Numbered from the stretch's first letter, positions 49,899-59,809 are shown. The stretch: 64,000 bases of DNA from an uncultured Lachnospiraceae bacterium (GCA_910577115.1 CAJTMC010000011.1:1-64000), one strand, 5' to 3'. Numbers and translations: made by a program. The notes: a model not told the origin generated them from the letters alone.

Positions 49899-51383
49899 CT
49901 AAAGCCTTTTTGTTCTTCCGTAAATGCGCGCAAGCTCCAGCATATGCCTAGAGAGCTCCTCCGTACACGCGCCGTCCGCCATTCTCCACTCCCAGTTTCC
50001 GCCAAGCGTAGACGGCGTGTTAATCCGCGCCTCGCCGCCAAGCTCCAGATAATCCTGTATCGGAATAATCGCCGTATCCGCCACACATCCAAGCGCAGCG
50101 CGAATCAGACTGTCACAAACCGCGGCATTTCTACTGACACCCAAATATTTCTTTGCAAATGCCAAATCCTTTCTGCTCATACTCGTAATCCAGCCGTTTA
50201 CAGTGTCATTATCATGCGTTCCTGTATATACCACGCAGTTGTTCGGATAATTGTAAGGGAGATAGTCACTCTCTTCCCTTGAGTCAAAAGCAAACTGCAG
50301 CACCTTCATGCCGGGATAGCCTGTCTTTTTTACAAGCTTTAGCACGCTCGGCGTCAAAAATCCCAAATCCTCCGCGATGACAGGACGGTTGCCAAGCGCC
50401 TTTTTCACTGTCGCAAACAGCTTATAGCCCGGCCCCTTTTTCCACGAACCGTTCTGTGCTGTCTCATCGCCATACGGAATTGACCAATATTCGTCAAAAC
50501 CGCGGAAATGGTCAATGCGCACGACATCATAAATTTGAAAGCAATACTCCAAACGTCTGACCCACCATGCAAAGTCCGTCTTTTCATGGTAATCCCATTG
50601 GTAAAGCGGGTTTCCCCAAAGCTGCCCTGTAGCCGAGAATGCATCCGGCGGACAGCCCGCCACTGCCACCGGAACATTTTCTTCGTCAAGCTGGAACAGC
50701 TCCGGATTTGCCCATGTATCGGCGCTGTCAAATGCAACATAGATTGGAATATCGCCGACAATGTCAATGCCCTTCTTGTTTGCGTATGCTTTCAGTTCCA
50801 GCCATTGTATGGCAAAAAGATACTGCTGATAACAGTAAAACGCAATCTCACTTGAGAGCTTCTTTTCGTATTCCGCCATAACCTTCGGTTTTCTTAAACG
50901 AAGTCCCTCGTCCCACTCAATCCACGAAATACCGTCAAGAGAATCCTTAATCGCCATATACATGGCATAATCCTTAAGCCACTGCTTATTTTCTTCCACA
51001 AATTTGCGGTAATCGGCGTTTTTGCTGATGTCTGACCTGTCAAACGCTTTTCTCAGCAATGCAAATCTTGTATTGTAAATCTTTTCATAATCGACCTTTT
51101 GCGCATCGCTTCCAAAGTCGGCTTCCATACATTCCTGTTCTGTGAGCAGGCCTTCCTCAATCAACCGGTCAAGGCATATATAGTACGGACTGCCTGCAAA
51201 GGTAGAAAATGACTGATAAGGCGAATCTCCGTATCCGGTAGGGCCAAGCGGCAGAATCTGCCAAAGCGTCTGTCCGGACTTTGCCAAAAAATCTACAAAC
51301 TCGTATGCCTCCTTCGAAAAGCCTCCTATGCCAAATCGCGTCGGAATGCTTGATATCGGCATCAATACACCACATTTTCTCAT
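49899..51383 (-). CDS. malQ: 4-alpha-glucanotransferase (amylomaltase)
   Basis: GH77 enzyme that moves maltosyl units between alpha-1,4-glucans, releasing glucose and extending chains for phosphorylase. The 494 residues start MRKCGVLMPISSIPTRFGIGGF and have the catalytic regions DVVRIDHFRGFDEYWSIPYG, VIAEDLGFLTPSV and YTGTHDNDTVNGW. Length is that of standard bacterial MalQ. It lies 26 nt after the second permease, so intracellular maltodextrins are its likely substrate. Confidence 0.96.
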   Translation of the reverse strand: MRKCGVLMPISSIPTRFGIGGFSKEAYEFVDFLAKSGQTLWQILPLGPTGYGDSPYQSFSTFAGSPYYICLDRLIEEGLLTEQECMEADFGSDAQKVDYEKIYNTRFALLRKAFDRSDISKNADYRKFVEENKQWLKDYAMYMAIKDSLDGISWIEWDEGLRLRKPKVMAEYEKKLSSEIAFYCYQQYLFAIQWLELKAYANKKGIDIVGDIPIYVAFDSADTWANPELFQLDEENVPVAVAGCPPDAFSATGQLWGNPLYQWDYHEKTDFAWWVRRLEYCFQIYDVVRIDHFRGFDEYWSIPYGDETAQNGSWKKGPGYKLFATVKKALGNRPVIAEDLGFLTPSVLKLVKKTGYPGMKVLQFAFDSREESDYLPYNYPNNCVVYTGTHDNDTVNGWITSMSRKDLAFAKKYLGVSRNAAVCDSLIRAALGCVADTAIIPIQDYLELGGEARINTPSTLGGNWEWRMADGACTEELSRHMLELARIYGRTKRL

Positions 51384-51409
51384 CTCGCTGATCCCTTTCT
51401 TCTTGTTTT

Positions 51410-52252
51410 TTAGCCTTTCACCGCTCCTGCTACCACGCCTTCAATAATATATTTCTGGCACGCGATATAGAAAATAATAATCGGAATAATCGCAAGTACA
51501 ATCATTGCCATCATGGCACCCATATCAATTGCGCCGTAGCCGCCCTTGAGGTACTGTATTGCGATGGGAATCGTCTTGTATTTCTTAATATCAAGCACAA
51601 GATAAGGAAGGAGATAGTCATTCCACACCCACATAGCTTCCAAAATTGCTACGGATATTGCAGTAGGTTTCATGACCGGAAATACAATCTTAAAATAGGT
51701 CTGAATCGGCGTGCAGCCGTCAATCATCGCCGCCTCCTCAATTTCAAGCGGTATTGACTTTACAAATCCGCAGAACATAAATACCGCAAGTCCTGCGCCA
51801 AAGCCAAGATATACAATTATTATACCAATTGGATTTCCTAAATGCAACATATCTGCAATTTTCGACAAAGTAAACATTACCATTTGGAACGGTACGATCA
51901 TCGAAAAGGCAAAGAGCATATACATTCCGGAGGTAAACTTATTTTTTACTCTCGTGATGTACCATGCGCACATGGAAGTACACAGGATAATCACAAATAC
52001 CGAGCAGACCGTAATGAACAGAGAATATCCGAATGCCTGCGGGAGCTGGATTTTCTCAATACCGCTGATATAATTTTCCACGCCGACAAAAGACTTTGCG
52101 TCAGGCAGCGCAAACGGTCTGTTGCTGATGAAGATTTTCTTTTTGAAGGAATTGTAGAGTACAATAATAATCGGCATGACATAGACAAGGCAAACGACTG
52201 AAAAAACTGCCGTCAAAAGTCCGCCATGTTTTGCTTTTCTTACGTTTGACAT
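51410..52252 (-). CDS. ABC transporter permease, MalG type
   Basis: The 280 residues have six membrane helices and the EAA loop EAAMIDGCTPIQTYFKIVFPVMKP that contacts the ATPase. It belongs to the CUT1 carbohydrate family. Its ATG overlaps the stop of the upstream permease by 1 nt. No ATPase gene lies in the operon; a shared MsmK/MalK-type ATPase elsewhere is likely. Confidence 0.92.
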   Translation of the reverse strand: MSNVRKAKHGGLLTAVFSVVCLVYVMPIIIVLYNSFKKKIFISNRPFALPDAKSFVGVENYISGIEKIQLPQAFGYSLFITVCSVFVIILCTSMCAWYITRVKNKFTSGMYMLFAFSMIVPFQMVMFTLSKIADMLHLGNPIGIIIVYLGFGAGLAVFMFCGFVKSIPLEIEEAAMIDGCTPIQTYFKIVFPVMKPTAISVAILEAMWVWNDYLLPYLVLDIKKYKTIPIAIQYLKGGYGAIDMGAMMAMIVLAIIPIIIFYIACQKYIIEGVVAGAVKG

Positions 52253-53094
52253 TATGCCTGCACCTCCTTATCTCTGGTTGCCCTAAGCTGCACAATCGCA
52301 ATCACTGCCACAAGAATAAAGAATATAACTGCTTTTGCCTGACCAACACCTTCCCAGCCGTTTCTGCCATAGAATGTGTTGTAGATATTCAGGGCAAGCA
52401 TTTCCGATTTATTGGAAGGCTCGCCTGCGGTCAACGCTAAGTTCTGATCAAAGAGCTTAAAGGAATTTGTCAGTGTCAGGAAAGAACAGATTGTAATCGA
52501 CGGCATTACCATTGGCAATGTTACATGTCTTAAGAGCTGTCTGTTGTTTGCGCCGTCAATCTTAGCCGCTTCAATCAAGTCCCCTGGAATATTCTGAATA
52601 CCTGCAATGTAAATAATCATCATATAGCCAACCTGCTGCCAGCACATCAGAATGACAAGTCCCCAAAAACCGTAAGCGGAATTATAAGTCAATGTACGCT
52701 CCAAATTTGCCAAGATACCGTTTAAAATCAACTGCCATATATAACCTAAGATAATACCGCCAATCAGGTTCGGCATGAAAAATACAGTTCTAAAAAGGTT
52801 GGTTCCCTTGATGCCCTTTGTCAGCAGCATTGCAACCGCAAAGGCAAGGATATTGATAATCAATACAGATACAATGGTAAACAAGGCTGTGTACCAAAGG
52901 GAATGGGTGAAAGTGGAATCGCCCCAAATTCTGATATAATTTTTGAAACCTACAAACTTGGAATCCGTTACTGTGGTAAATTCACAGAAGGATAAATACA
53001 CGCCCAGCAGAAACGGTAGGATAAAGCCTATCGTAAATGCTGCAAGGGTCGGCAGTGCGAATATTGGGAAATATCTTTTAATTGCTTTTTCCAT
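52252..53094 (-). CDS. ABC transporter permease, MalF type
   Basis: The 280 residues hold six membrane helices and the EAA loop EAAKIDGANNRQLLRHVTLPMVMPS. It lacks the large periplasmic loop of E. coli MalF, as usual in Gram-positives. It pairs with the downstream permease and the binding protein encoded upstream, from which it is separated by a 188-nt gap with a strong hairpin. Confidence 0.92.
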   Translation of the reverse strand: MEKAIKRYFPIFALPTLAAFTIGFILPFLLGVYLSFCEFTTVTDSKFVGFKNYIRIWGDSTFTHSLWYTALFTIVSVLIINILAFAVAMLLTKGIKGTNLFRTVFFMPNLIGGIILGYIWQLILNGILANLERTLTYNSAYGFWGLVILMCWQQVGYMMIIYIAGIQNIPGDLIEAAKIDGANNRQLLRHVTLPMVMPSITICSFLTLTNSFKLFDQNLALTAGEPSNKSEMLALNIYNTFYGRNGWEGVGQAKAVIFFILVAVIAIVQLRATRDKEVQA

Positions 53095-53195
53095 AATCGT
53101 TGACCTTTCTTAAAAATTTTATCACTATCTTTTGTTTATAAGTATCTTGATACGTATCAAAGGTTTCCAATCAAAATGAAATCTTTGATTTTTTA

Positions 53196-53236
53196 AAAAC
53201 AGGTGCAGTCGTTCCTGCACGATGCACCTGCTGTTT
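53196..53236 (-). terminator. Hairpin between binding-protein and permease genes
   Basis: Minus-strand AACAGCAGGTGCA and TGCACCTGTT pair around a loop containing a smaller CGTGCAGGAACG stem, and TTTTTAAAAAA follows. It probably causes partial termination or protects the 3' end, giving more binding protein than permease, a common arrangement. Confidence 0.7.
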
Positions 53237-53282
53237 TCGTTTGTTATAGTTATTGTAATAATGACGCAGTGTAATACGAATC

Positions 53283-54689
53283 TTAGTTATTCACTGCGTT
53301 GTACTCCTGCGCCCATCCGTCAACAAATGCTGTCACAACTGCATCCCACTGTCCTGTGCCCTGAGCATACTCTAAGAGTGCGCTGCCGACATTGTTCTTC
53401 CAGTTCTCAGAAGGCATTGTCGTAAAGGTCCAAGCTACGGAAGTCTTTCCTGATGAAACATAGTCATTTGCAATGTTTTCAAGCGGATTGCTTGCAGGAT
53501 AATTGTCAAATGCTTCAAACGGGCAGACAAATCCCATATCCTCTGTGAGCGATGTGCAGCCTGTGTCTGATGTTACTACCCAGTTCATAAAATCAAGCGT
53601 TGCCTGAATATCCTCCGGAGATGCATTCTTATTTACACACCAGTAGTTCTCGCTGCCTGTACAAAGTCCCTGATTCTCCTCGCCTGGAGCGCCGATATAA
53701 ATCGGAAGCATTCCAAGAGAATCGCCGTCCATGCCTGCATCTACCAAATCTGTGTAAGCCCATGTACCGTTCTGATAAAATACTGCGTCACCCAGTGCGA
53801 AGTCTGCTGTGGCATCTTCACCGGTCTTGCTTGAAAGCAGTGTCGGTGCACATACGGAGTCTGTGATATATAAATCCCAAACATTCTTGTAGTTGTCTAA
53901 ATACGTTCCTTTGATTGCATCTGTGGAATCAATGCCGTCTGCCTGATACTCATAATAAATCGGAAGATTTGCAAGGTGTGTCTTAAATCTCCAGTCAGAG
54001 CTTGAATCCATACCTGCTGATGTGAATGCTCCTTTTACGCCAAGATCGTCTGCGTTCTCCTGAATACTGTCTGCAACTGCCTTGAGCTTATCAAAAGAAT
54101 TAATTTCCTCAACGCTTGTAACAACTGCATAGTCTTTTGCAAAATAGTCATTTAAGATATCTGCGTTGTAGATAATGCCGTATGTCTCTACAACATAGGC
54201 AATGCCTTTAACCTCATCGCCTTCTTTCAATGCAAAATCATCGCTCTTTAACTGTCCGTAAACATCTGAACCGGAAAGGTCATAGCAATAATCCTTCCAT
54301 GTTGCAAGACCAACAGGGCCGTTTACCTGAAACAGTGTCGGTGCCTCTGTCTTTGCGATCTCAGACTTCAATGTTGACTCGTATGTGCCTGATGCCGCTG
54401 TCTGTACAGAAACGGGAACTCCTGTTTCCTCTGTGTACTTTGCCGCAAGATCCTCCCATGCCTTTGCTGCTTCAGGCTTAAAGTTCAGATAGTAAACCTT
54501 TCCGGTGCCTGAAGCAGGCGTCTGTGTGTCTGATGAAGGTGTCTGTGTGTCTGCCGCAGGTGTCTGCGCTTCTGCCTGTGTATCTGATGAAGGTGTCTGT
54601 GTGTCTGCATTGTCACTGCTGCCGCAGCCTGCAAGCATAGCTGCTGCCATTGTTGCGCTTAAAATGGTACTTAATAATTTCTTTTTCAT
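53283..54689 (-). CDS. Maltodextrin-type ABC transporter substrate-binding lipoprotein
   Basis: The 468 residues start with a lipoprotein signal (MKKKLLSTILSATMAAAMLAGCGSS; lipobox LAGC with Cys near 22). A Thr/Ser/Ala/Gln/Pro spacer with repeated DTQTPSS follows, then a family 1 solute-binding fold (KVYYLNFKPEAAKAWEDLAAKYTEETGV ... NYWCVNKNASPEDIQATLDFMNWVV). The ATG at 54689 follows AGAGG. The gene is first in the operon and lies behind LacI-type operators. Substrate is inferred from malQ. Confidence 0.9.
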   Translation of the reverse strand: MKKKLLSTILSATMAAAMLAGCGSSDNADTQTPSSDTQAEAQTPAADTQTPSSDTQTPASGTGKVYYLNFKPEAAKAWEDLAAKYTEETGVPVSVQTAASGTYESTLKSEIAKTEAPTLFQVNGPVGLATWKDYCYDLSGSDVYGQLKSDDFALKEGDEVKGIAYVVETYGIIYNADILNDYFAKDYAVVTSVEEINSFDKLKAVADSIQENADDLGVKGAFTSAGMDSSSDWRFKTHLANLPIYYEYQADGIDSTDAIKGTYLDNYKNVWDLYITDSVCAPTLLSSKTGEDATADFALGDAVFYQNGTWAYTDLVDAGMDGDSLGMLPIYIGAPGEENQGLCTGSENYWCVNKNASPEDIQATLDFMNWVVTSDTGCTSLTEDMGFVCPFEAFDNYPASNPLENIANDYVSSGKTSVAWTFTTMPSENWKNNVGSALLEYAQGTGQWDAVVTAFVDGWAQEYNAVNN

Positions 54690-54749
54690 AATGACATACC
54701 TCTTTCTTTTTCTATTCTTCTTATTATGTTTCTTTACGGAAATATTATT

Positions 54750-54797
54750 CCGAAACGTTTTCGGCATCGTTTCCAGTAACGTTATCGGTAACGTTTC
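54750..54797 (-). promoter_or_regulatory. LacI-type operators of the maltodextrin operon
   Basis: A perfect palindrome CCGAAACG-TTTTCGG (54750-54764; written on the plus strand, one central mismatch) and two direct copies of GTAACGTT (54776-54783 and 54789-54796) surround the likely promoter; minus-strand TTGTCA (54802-54807) may be its -35. The central ACGT/CG core is typical of LacI/CcpA-family sites, so catabolite control is also possible. Confidence 0.7.
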
Positions 54798-54921
54798 CAA
54801 GTGACAATTGTATGTTAGCATTTTGCCGAATAAATTGCAATAGGAAAACACAACAAACTATTTTTTCGTCACTTTTGGTAAAATTTGTCATTCTAATTTG
54901 TGCAAAACAGATGATACCATA

Positions 54922-54966
54922 ATAAAATGCAGTGCCTTATTTCTTTTCAGATATAAGACCCTGCAC
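54922..54966 (-). terminator. Rho-independent terminator after ugd
   Basis: Minus-strand TGCAGGGTCTTAT and ATAAGGCACTGCA pair imperfectly around an A-rich loop and are followed by TTTTATT, about 90 nt past the ugd stop. The rest of 54798-55055 shows no gene. Confidence 0.7.
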
Positions 54967-55055
54967 AATTTTGTAATACAATTACTTATTCATAGATATT
55001 AGGTTCCCGCAGAGTTCTGCCTCTGCAAAATATTTGCAAAACGAACAAGCGCGTT

Positions 55056-56222
55056 TTAGTCTCTGCCGTAAATATCCCTTGTATAAATTTTCTCTTCCAC
55101 GTCCCGAAGCTCATCTGTCATACGGTTTACAATAATTACATCCGACATCTTTTTAAATTCCTCAAGGTCGCGTATCACTTTCGAACGGAAAAAGTGATTC
55201 TCCTTTAAGGAAGGCTCGTAAACGACAACCTCAATCCCCTTTGCCTTAATACGCTTCATGATGCCCTGAATAGACGACTGCCTGAAATTATCCGAATTGG
55301 TTTTCATGGTCAGGCGGTACACACCGACAATCTGCGGATGCTTTGACAAAATCATATCTGCGATATGGTCCTTTCTCGTCCTGTTCGCATCAACGATTGC
55401 AGAGATAATATTGTTTGGCACATTCTGAAAGTTTGCCCTTAGCTGCTTTGTGTCCTTTGGCAGACAGTAGCCGCCATAGCCAAAGGACGGGTTATTATAA
55501 TGGGCACCGATTCTGGGATCAAGACCAACGCCTTCTATAATCTGCTTCGTATTGAGCCCGCGCACCTCTGCATAAGTATCCAGCTCATTAAAATACGCCA
55601 CGCGAAGCGCAAGATACGTGTTGGAAAACAGCTTGATTGATTCCGCTTCCGTCGCACCGGTAAAAAGTGTCGGAATATCTTCCTTAATCGCGCCCTCCTT
55701 CAACAGATTGGCAAACGTCTCCGCGCGCTTTGAGCATTCTCCCACAATGATTCGCGACGGATACAGATTGTCATAAAGTGCCTTGCCCTCACGCAAAAAC
55801 TCCGGCGAAAAGATAATATTGTCAATTCCGTACCGTTCTCTTACTTCTTTCGTGTATCCTACCGGAACCGTCGATTTGATAATCATAACAGCCTTCGGAT
55901 TGACCTTTATCACCAACTCAATCACTGTCTCAATAGAACTGGTATCAAAAAAGTTCTTATCCGGATCATAATTGGTCGGAGTCGCTACGATAATATAGTC
56001 TGCATCTTTGTATGCCTCCTCACCATCTGTCGTTGCCCTCAGATGCAGCTCCTTTGTAGCGAGATATTCCTCGATTTCCTTGTCCACAATCGGAGATTTC
56101 CGATTATTAATCATGTCTGCCTTTTCCTGAAATACATCCACAGCAGTCACTTCATTGTGCTGCGCAAGAAGTATTGCGTTCGAAAGCCCTACGTATCCGA
56201 TTCCTGCTACTGCAATTTTCAT
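55056..56222 (-). CDS. ugd: UDP-glucose 6-dehydrogenase
   Basis: Oxidises UDP-glucose to UDP-glucuronate for capsule or exopolysaccharide. The 388 residues have the NAD motif VAGIGYVGLSNAILLA, TPTNYDPDKNFFDTSSIE, the active-site block SPEFLREGKALYDNL and the catalytic cysteine in SFGYGGYCLPKDTKQL. This is the short bacterial form, about 390 residues. It lies 122 nt after glgP, and no other polysaccharide gene is nearby. Confidence 0.95.
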   Translation of the reverse strand: MKIAVAGIGYVGLSNAILLAQHNEVTAVDVFQEKADMINNRKSPIVDKEIEEYLATKELHLRATTDGEEAYKDADYIIVATPTNYDPDKNFFDTSSIETVIELVIKVNPKAVMIIKSTVPVGYTKEVRERYGIDNIIFSPEFLREGKALYDNLYPSRIIVGECSKRAETFANLLKEGAIKEDIPTLFTGATEAESIKLFSNTYLALRVAYFNELDTYAEVRGLNTKQIIEGVGLDPRIGAHYNNPSFGYGGYCLPKDTKQLRANFQNVPNNIISAIVDANRTRKDHIADMILSKHPQIVGVYRLTMKTNSDNFRQSSIQGIMKRIKAKGIEVVVYEPSLKENHFFRSKVIRDLEEFKKMSDVIIVNRMTDELRDVEEKIYTRDIYGRD

Positions 56223-56313
56223 CTTTCATTCGTGTCCTTTCTATTTCTGATACAAAATCTGAAATTCTAAGACGGTTCCTGCTCCGCCTTAGAACTTCCT
56301 GTCACGATATTTA

Positions 56314-56349
56314 TATAGTAACCGGCAAATACCTTTGTCGATTCCTATA
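56314..56349. repeat. Dispersed 36-nt hairpin repeat, copy 2
   Basis: Outer arms TATAG and CTATA with an inner GGCAAA/TTTGTC stem and a TACC loop. It matches 8531-8566 at 31 of 36 positions. It includes the last bases of glgP (stop at 56345-56347). Confidence 0.6.
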
Positions 56350-58612
56350 ATTTCCAAATATCACGATTGTACTCGGCAATCGTTCTGTCTGATGAGAAAA
56401 ATCCTGCTTTTGCAATGTTTACCAGCATCATGCGCTTCCACTTTTCCTCATTTTTATAGTCCTCAAGCATTCCGTCCTTTGTGGCAATATAGTCCTCAAG
56501 GTCAAGCAGGGTCATAAACCAGTCCTTGTTAATCAGCTCCTTCTGAAGTCTGACAAGACGCTTCTGATTCCCTACCGTCAGGATTTCCTTACTTGTGATA
56601 AAATCTACTGCCTCTCTGATTACGCCGCTCTTCTTGTAAAAGTCCTTTGCCACATAATCAGCCTTCTCATAATGCGCTATGACCGTCTCTGATTTCTCGC
56701 CAAACACATAAATATTCTCGTCACCAACCAGCTCATGGATTTCCACATTTGCTCCGTCGCTTGTTCCAAGCGTTACTGCGCCGTTTAACATAAACTTCAT
56801 GTTTCCGGTACCACTTGCCTCCTTTGATGCAAGCGAAATCTGCTCCGAAATGTCACATGCCGGAATGAGGCGTTCCGCATAGCTTACATTGTAGTTCTCT
56901 ACCATAACCACCTTCATGTAATCCTTCACGTCCGGATCCTTGTTTATGATTTCCTGTAAGCATAACAGCAGGTGGATAATATCCTGTGCAATAATGTAGG
57001 CCGGAGCTGCCTTTGCGCCGAAAATAAAGGTCACATGTGTCGAAGGCTTTTTGCCGCCCTTAATCTCAAGATACTTGTGGATAATATACAACGCATTCAT
57101 CTGCTGACGCTTGTACTCGTGAAGTCTCTTAATCTGAATGTCAAAAATGGAATTCGGATTAATCTCAACACCCTCGTGCTCCTTGATATATGCAGCAAGC
57201 TCCGCTTTCTTGTCCTTTTTGATTGATTTGATTTCCGTCAAAAGTGCCTCGTCATCGATATGCTGCAGCAGCTTCTCAAGCTCTGCGGCATCTTTCTTAT
57301 AGCCGTCGCCAATCGTCTTTGCGATGCACGCCGCAAGCTCTTTGTTGCACGAAAGCAGCCACCTTCTGAATGTAATGCCGTTCGTCTTATTGTTAAACTT
57401 TTCCGGATAAATTTTGTAGAAATGATTCAGCTCCGTATCCTTCAAAATTTCCGTATGAATCGCCGCAACACCGTTTACAGAAAATCCATAATGGATATCA
57501 ATATGCGCCATGTGCACCCTGTTATCCTTATCAATAATCTGCACCTTCTCCTCAGTGTACTTCTCTGCAACTCTCTTGTCAAGCTCTTTGATAATCGGCA
57601 TCAGCTGAGGCACAACCTTCTCAAGGTATTTTACGGGCCACTTCTCAAGCGCCTCCGCAAGGATTGTGTGGTTGGTATATGCACAGGTCTTGCTGACCAC
57701 GTCTATCGCCTCGTCCATGCAAAAGCCTTCATCTTGTGTCAAAATACGGATTAACTCCGGAATAACCATTGTCGGGTGTGTATCATTAATCTGAATCACC
57801 ACATGCTCGTTCAGCTTATGAATGTCATAGCCGTTGTCTTTCATCTCCTTTAAAATAAGCTGCGCACCGTTGCATACCATGAAATACTGCTGATAAATAC
57901 GAAGCTGCTGTCCTGCCTCATCAGAATCATCGGGATAGAGGAAAAGTGTTAAATTCTTATCAATATCCTCTTTATCGAAATCAATCCCCTCTTTTACAAT
58001 GCTCTCGTCTACGGTCTCAATATCAAACAAATGCAGCTTATTCATTCCCTGCCCATACCCGATGACATCAATATCATACAGCCTTGAAACAACCTTCTTA
58101 TCGCCGAAGCAGACTGGAAAAGAAACATCTGTCTTAGTGAGCCATGACTGCTGCTCAATCCAATCATTCTTCTTTGCGGTCTGCTGCCTGTTCTGAAATA
58201 CCTGCTGAAACAGTCCAAAATGGTAGTTGAGTCCAATACCGTCTCCCGGAAGTCCCAAACTTGCAATCGAGTCAAGAAAGCATGCTGCCAACCGCCCAAG
58301 TCCTCCGTTTCCAAGCGAAGGTTCCGGCTCAATTTCCTCAATGCGGCTAAGATCCTTGCCTTCCTCCTTCAAAGCAGATGCAAGCTCCTCATAGATGCCA
58401 AGATTGATCAGGTTGTTTGACAAGAGTTTTCCGATTAAGAACTCTGCCGAAATGTAGTAAACCTTTTTCGTGCCCTTGATGATGCCTTTTCCTTCCATCA
58501 TTTCCTTCGTCATGTTCAGAATGGCATAATAAAGGTCTTTGTCACCAATATCCTTAACTGCCTTTCCGTACATTTTCTGTGTCATTGCTTCCAGATTTGT
58601 TTTCACGCTCAT
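56345..58612 (-). CDS. glgP: Glycogen/maltodextrin phosphorylase
   Basis: Releases glucose 1-phosphate from alpha-1,4-glucan ends (GT35, pyridoxal phosphate). The 755 residues include ISAEFLIGKLLSNNLINLG, GNGGLGRLAACFLDSIASL, IQIKRLHEYKRQQMN and the cofactor site EASGTGNMKFMLNGAVTLGTSDGANVEI. It is shorter than the 800-830 typical of some GlgP, but both domains are present. It lies 59 nt after a LacI gene that has its own operator, so expression is probably sugar-controlled. It works with malQ and the debranching enzyme. Confidence 0.96.
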   Translation of the reverse strand: MSVKTNLEAMTQKMYGKAVKDIGDKDLYYAILNMTKEMMEGKGIIKGTKKVYYISAEFLIGKLLSNNLINLGIYEELASALKEEGKDLSRIEEIEPEPSLGNGGLGRLAACFLDSIASLGLPGDGIGLNYHFGLFQQVFQNRQQTAKKNDWIEQQSWLTKTDVSFPVCFGDKKVVSRLYDIDVIGYGQGMNKLHLFDIETVDESIVKEGIDFDKEDIDKNLTLFLYPDDSDEAGQQLRIYQQYFMVCNGAQLILKEMKDNGYDIHKLNEHVVIQINDTHPTMVIPELIRILTQDEGFCMDEAIDVVSKTCAYTNHTILAEALEKWPVKYLEKVVPQLMPIIKELDKRVAEKYTEEKVQIIDKDNRVHMAHIDIHYGFSVNGVAAIHTEILKDTELNHFYKIYPEKFNNKTNGITFRRWLLSCNKELAACIAKTIGDGYKKDAAELEKLLQHIDDEALLTEIKSIKKDKKAELAAYIKEHEGVEINPNSIFDIQIKRLHEYKRQQMNALYIIHKYLEIKGGKKPSTHVTFIFGAKAAPAYIIAQDIIHLLLCLQEIINKDPDVKDYMKVVMVENYNVSYAERLIPACDISEQISLASKEASGTGNMKFMLNGAVTLGTSDGANVEIHELVGDENIYVFGEKSETVIAHYEKADYVAKDFYKKSGVIREAVDFITSKEILTVGNQKRLVRLQKELINKDWFMTLLDLEDYIATKDGMLEDYKNEEKWKRMMLVNIAKAGFFSSDRTIAEYNRDIWKL

Positions 58613-58671
58613 TTTCTTACTCCTTTTCTTTTTTGTGATTGTTTTTATAGTGATTGCTATTCTATTTTTAT

Positions 58672-59673
58672 TTATGATATGACGTCCAAGTATTTAATTC
58701 GCATCAGCTTGTGCGGCAATACGACCTCCCGTCCCTTTTCACCGCCAAGCAGCCTTGCAGCCTCCTCGACGGCACATGCCGCCGTTTTTTTGAAGTCCTG
58801 ACCTACCGTATGCATCTGCTTTCCCGCATATCCCATCAGATTAATTCCGTCAAATCCGCATACGGGACGATAAATATCCATATCAATCAGCGCTTTCATC
58901 GCACCAATTGCCATGAGGTCTGACGCACAGATAATTGCATCCCGATGCGCCGCATACTGCATGGTAAGCTTTCGCGCCTCAAGCTCGCTGAAATGTCCCA
59001 TACGCACCAAAAGCGTAAGTCCAAACTCCTGTGCAAGCCTCTCCATTCCTTTCAATCGCTCTTCGGACACATAGCCGTCCTTTTTCCCTGATATATATAA
59101 TATCCTTTTTGCCCTGCAAAATGCAGAACTTTCCAACAGAAACTTTTTTGCGACCTCATACTGCGCCTTTTGATTGTCGATATGAAGGCTTGAGGTGTTT
59201 TCATCGACGCCAAGTGCATTAATCAAAACAGACTTAAATTTCCCGCTTTGAATCAGCCTGCGAAATGCTTCGTCCTTCGCGGAAAGGCTGCATATAATCA
59301 ATCCCTCAATACTCTGCGACTGAAAGTAACGCGTCATTTCCTCAGCACTCATTTCACTTAACATGGCGGTGAACACCGTTATGATATCCATTCCAAGCTC
59401 CTTCGCCCGATTGATTGCACCGATCATGTACTGCATCGGGATCTCGTCTACTGCCTGCGCATTTCTGTCCACATCAAGCACCAGAGCCACCCGCCCCGAC
59501 CGTTTGGATGAAAGCGCCGAAGCAATTGAATTTGGCACAAATCCCAGCCGCTCGATTGCTTTGTTTACCCGTTCCTTTGTCTTGTCCCGCACATTCGGAT
59601 AATTGTTCAGGACTTTTGAAACGGTGGAAATCGATACGCCTGCCTCTTTTGCCACATCTCTTATTGAAACCAC
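58672..59673 (-). CDS. LacI-family regulator upstream of glgP
   Basis: The protein (333 residues from this start) has the LacI helix-turn-helix (VSIRDVAKEAGVSISTVSKVLNNYPNVRDKTKERVNKAIERLGFVPNSIASAL) and a sugar-binding domain (CGFDGINLMGYAGKQMHTVGQDF near the end). The GTG at 59673 gives the standard family N-terminus and has AGGAGG and AAAGGA upstream; an ATG at 59715 is possible but lacks a Shine-Dalgarno. Two operators directly behind its promoter suggest autoregulation, and glgP follows by 59 nt. Confidence 0.88.
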   Translation of the reverse strand: MVSIRDVAKEAGVSISTVSKVLNNYPNVRDKTKERVNKAIERLGFVPNSIASALSSKRSGRVALVLDVDRNAQAVDEIPMQYMIGAINRAKELGMDIITVFTAMLSEMSAEEMTRYFQSQSIEGLIICSLSAKDEAFRRLIQSGKFKSVLINALGVDENTSSLHIDNQKAQYEVAKKFLLESSAFCRAKRILYISGKKDGYVSEERLKGMERLAQEFGLTLLVRMGHFSELEARKLTMQYAAHRDAIICASDLMAIGAMKALIDMDIYRPVCGFDGINLMGYAGKQMHTVGQDFKKTAACAVEEAARLLGGEKGREVVLPHKLMRIKYLDVIS

Positions 59674-59752
59674 GTAATCCTTTGCCCTCCTGTTAATTGT
59701 GTGTAACTGTTCCATACTTCACAGTTGCCGGATTGTTTGTTTATAACTTATG

Positions 59753-59777
59753 GAAAACGTTTTCTGAAAACGTTTTC
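59753..59777 (-). promoter_or_regulatory. Twin LacI operators
   Basis: Two perfect copies of the palindrome GAAAACGTTTTC (59753-59764 and 59766-59777), 13 bp apart centre to centre, just downstream of the -10 box. A bound LacI dimer would block promoter clearance. CcpA could also recognise them. Confidence 0.82.
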
Positions 59778-59780
59778 TTT

Positions 59781-59809
59781 ATACTACAACAAAAATAACG
59801 GTTTGTCTA
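59781..59809 (-). promoter_or_regulatory. Promoter for lacI-glgP
   Basis: Minus-strand TAGACA (59804-59809), 17-bp spacer, TAGTAT (59781-59786). The -35 falls inside the loop of the upstream sortase terminator. Confidence 0.65.
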
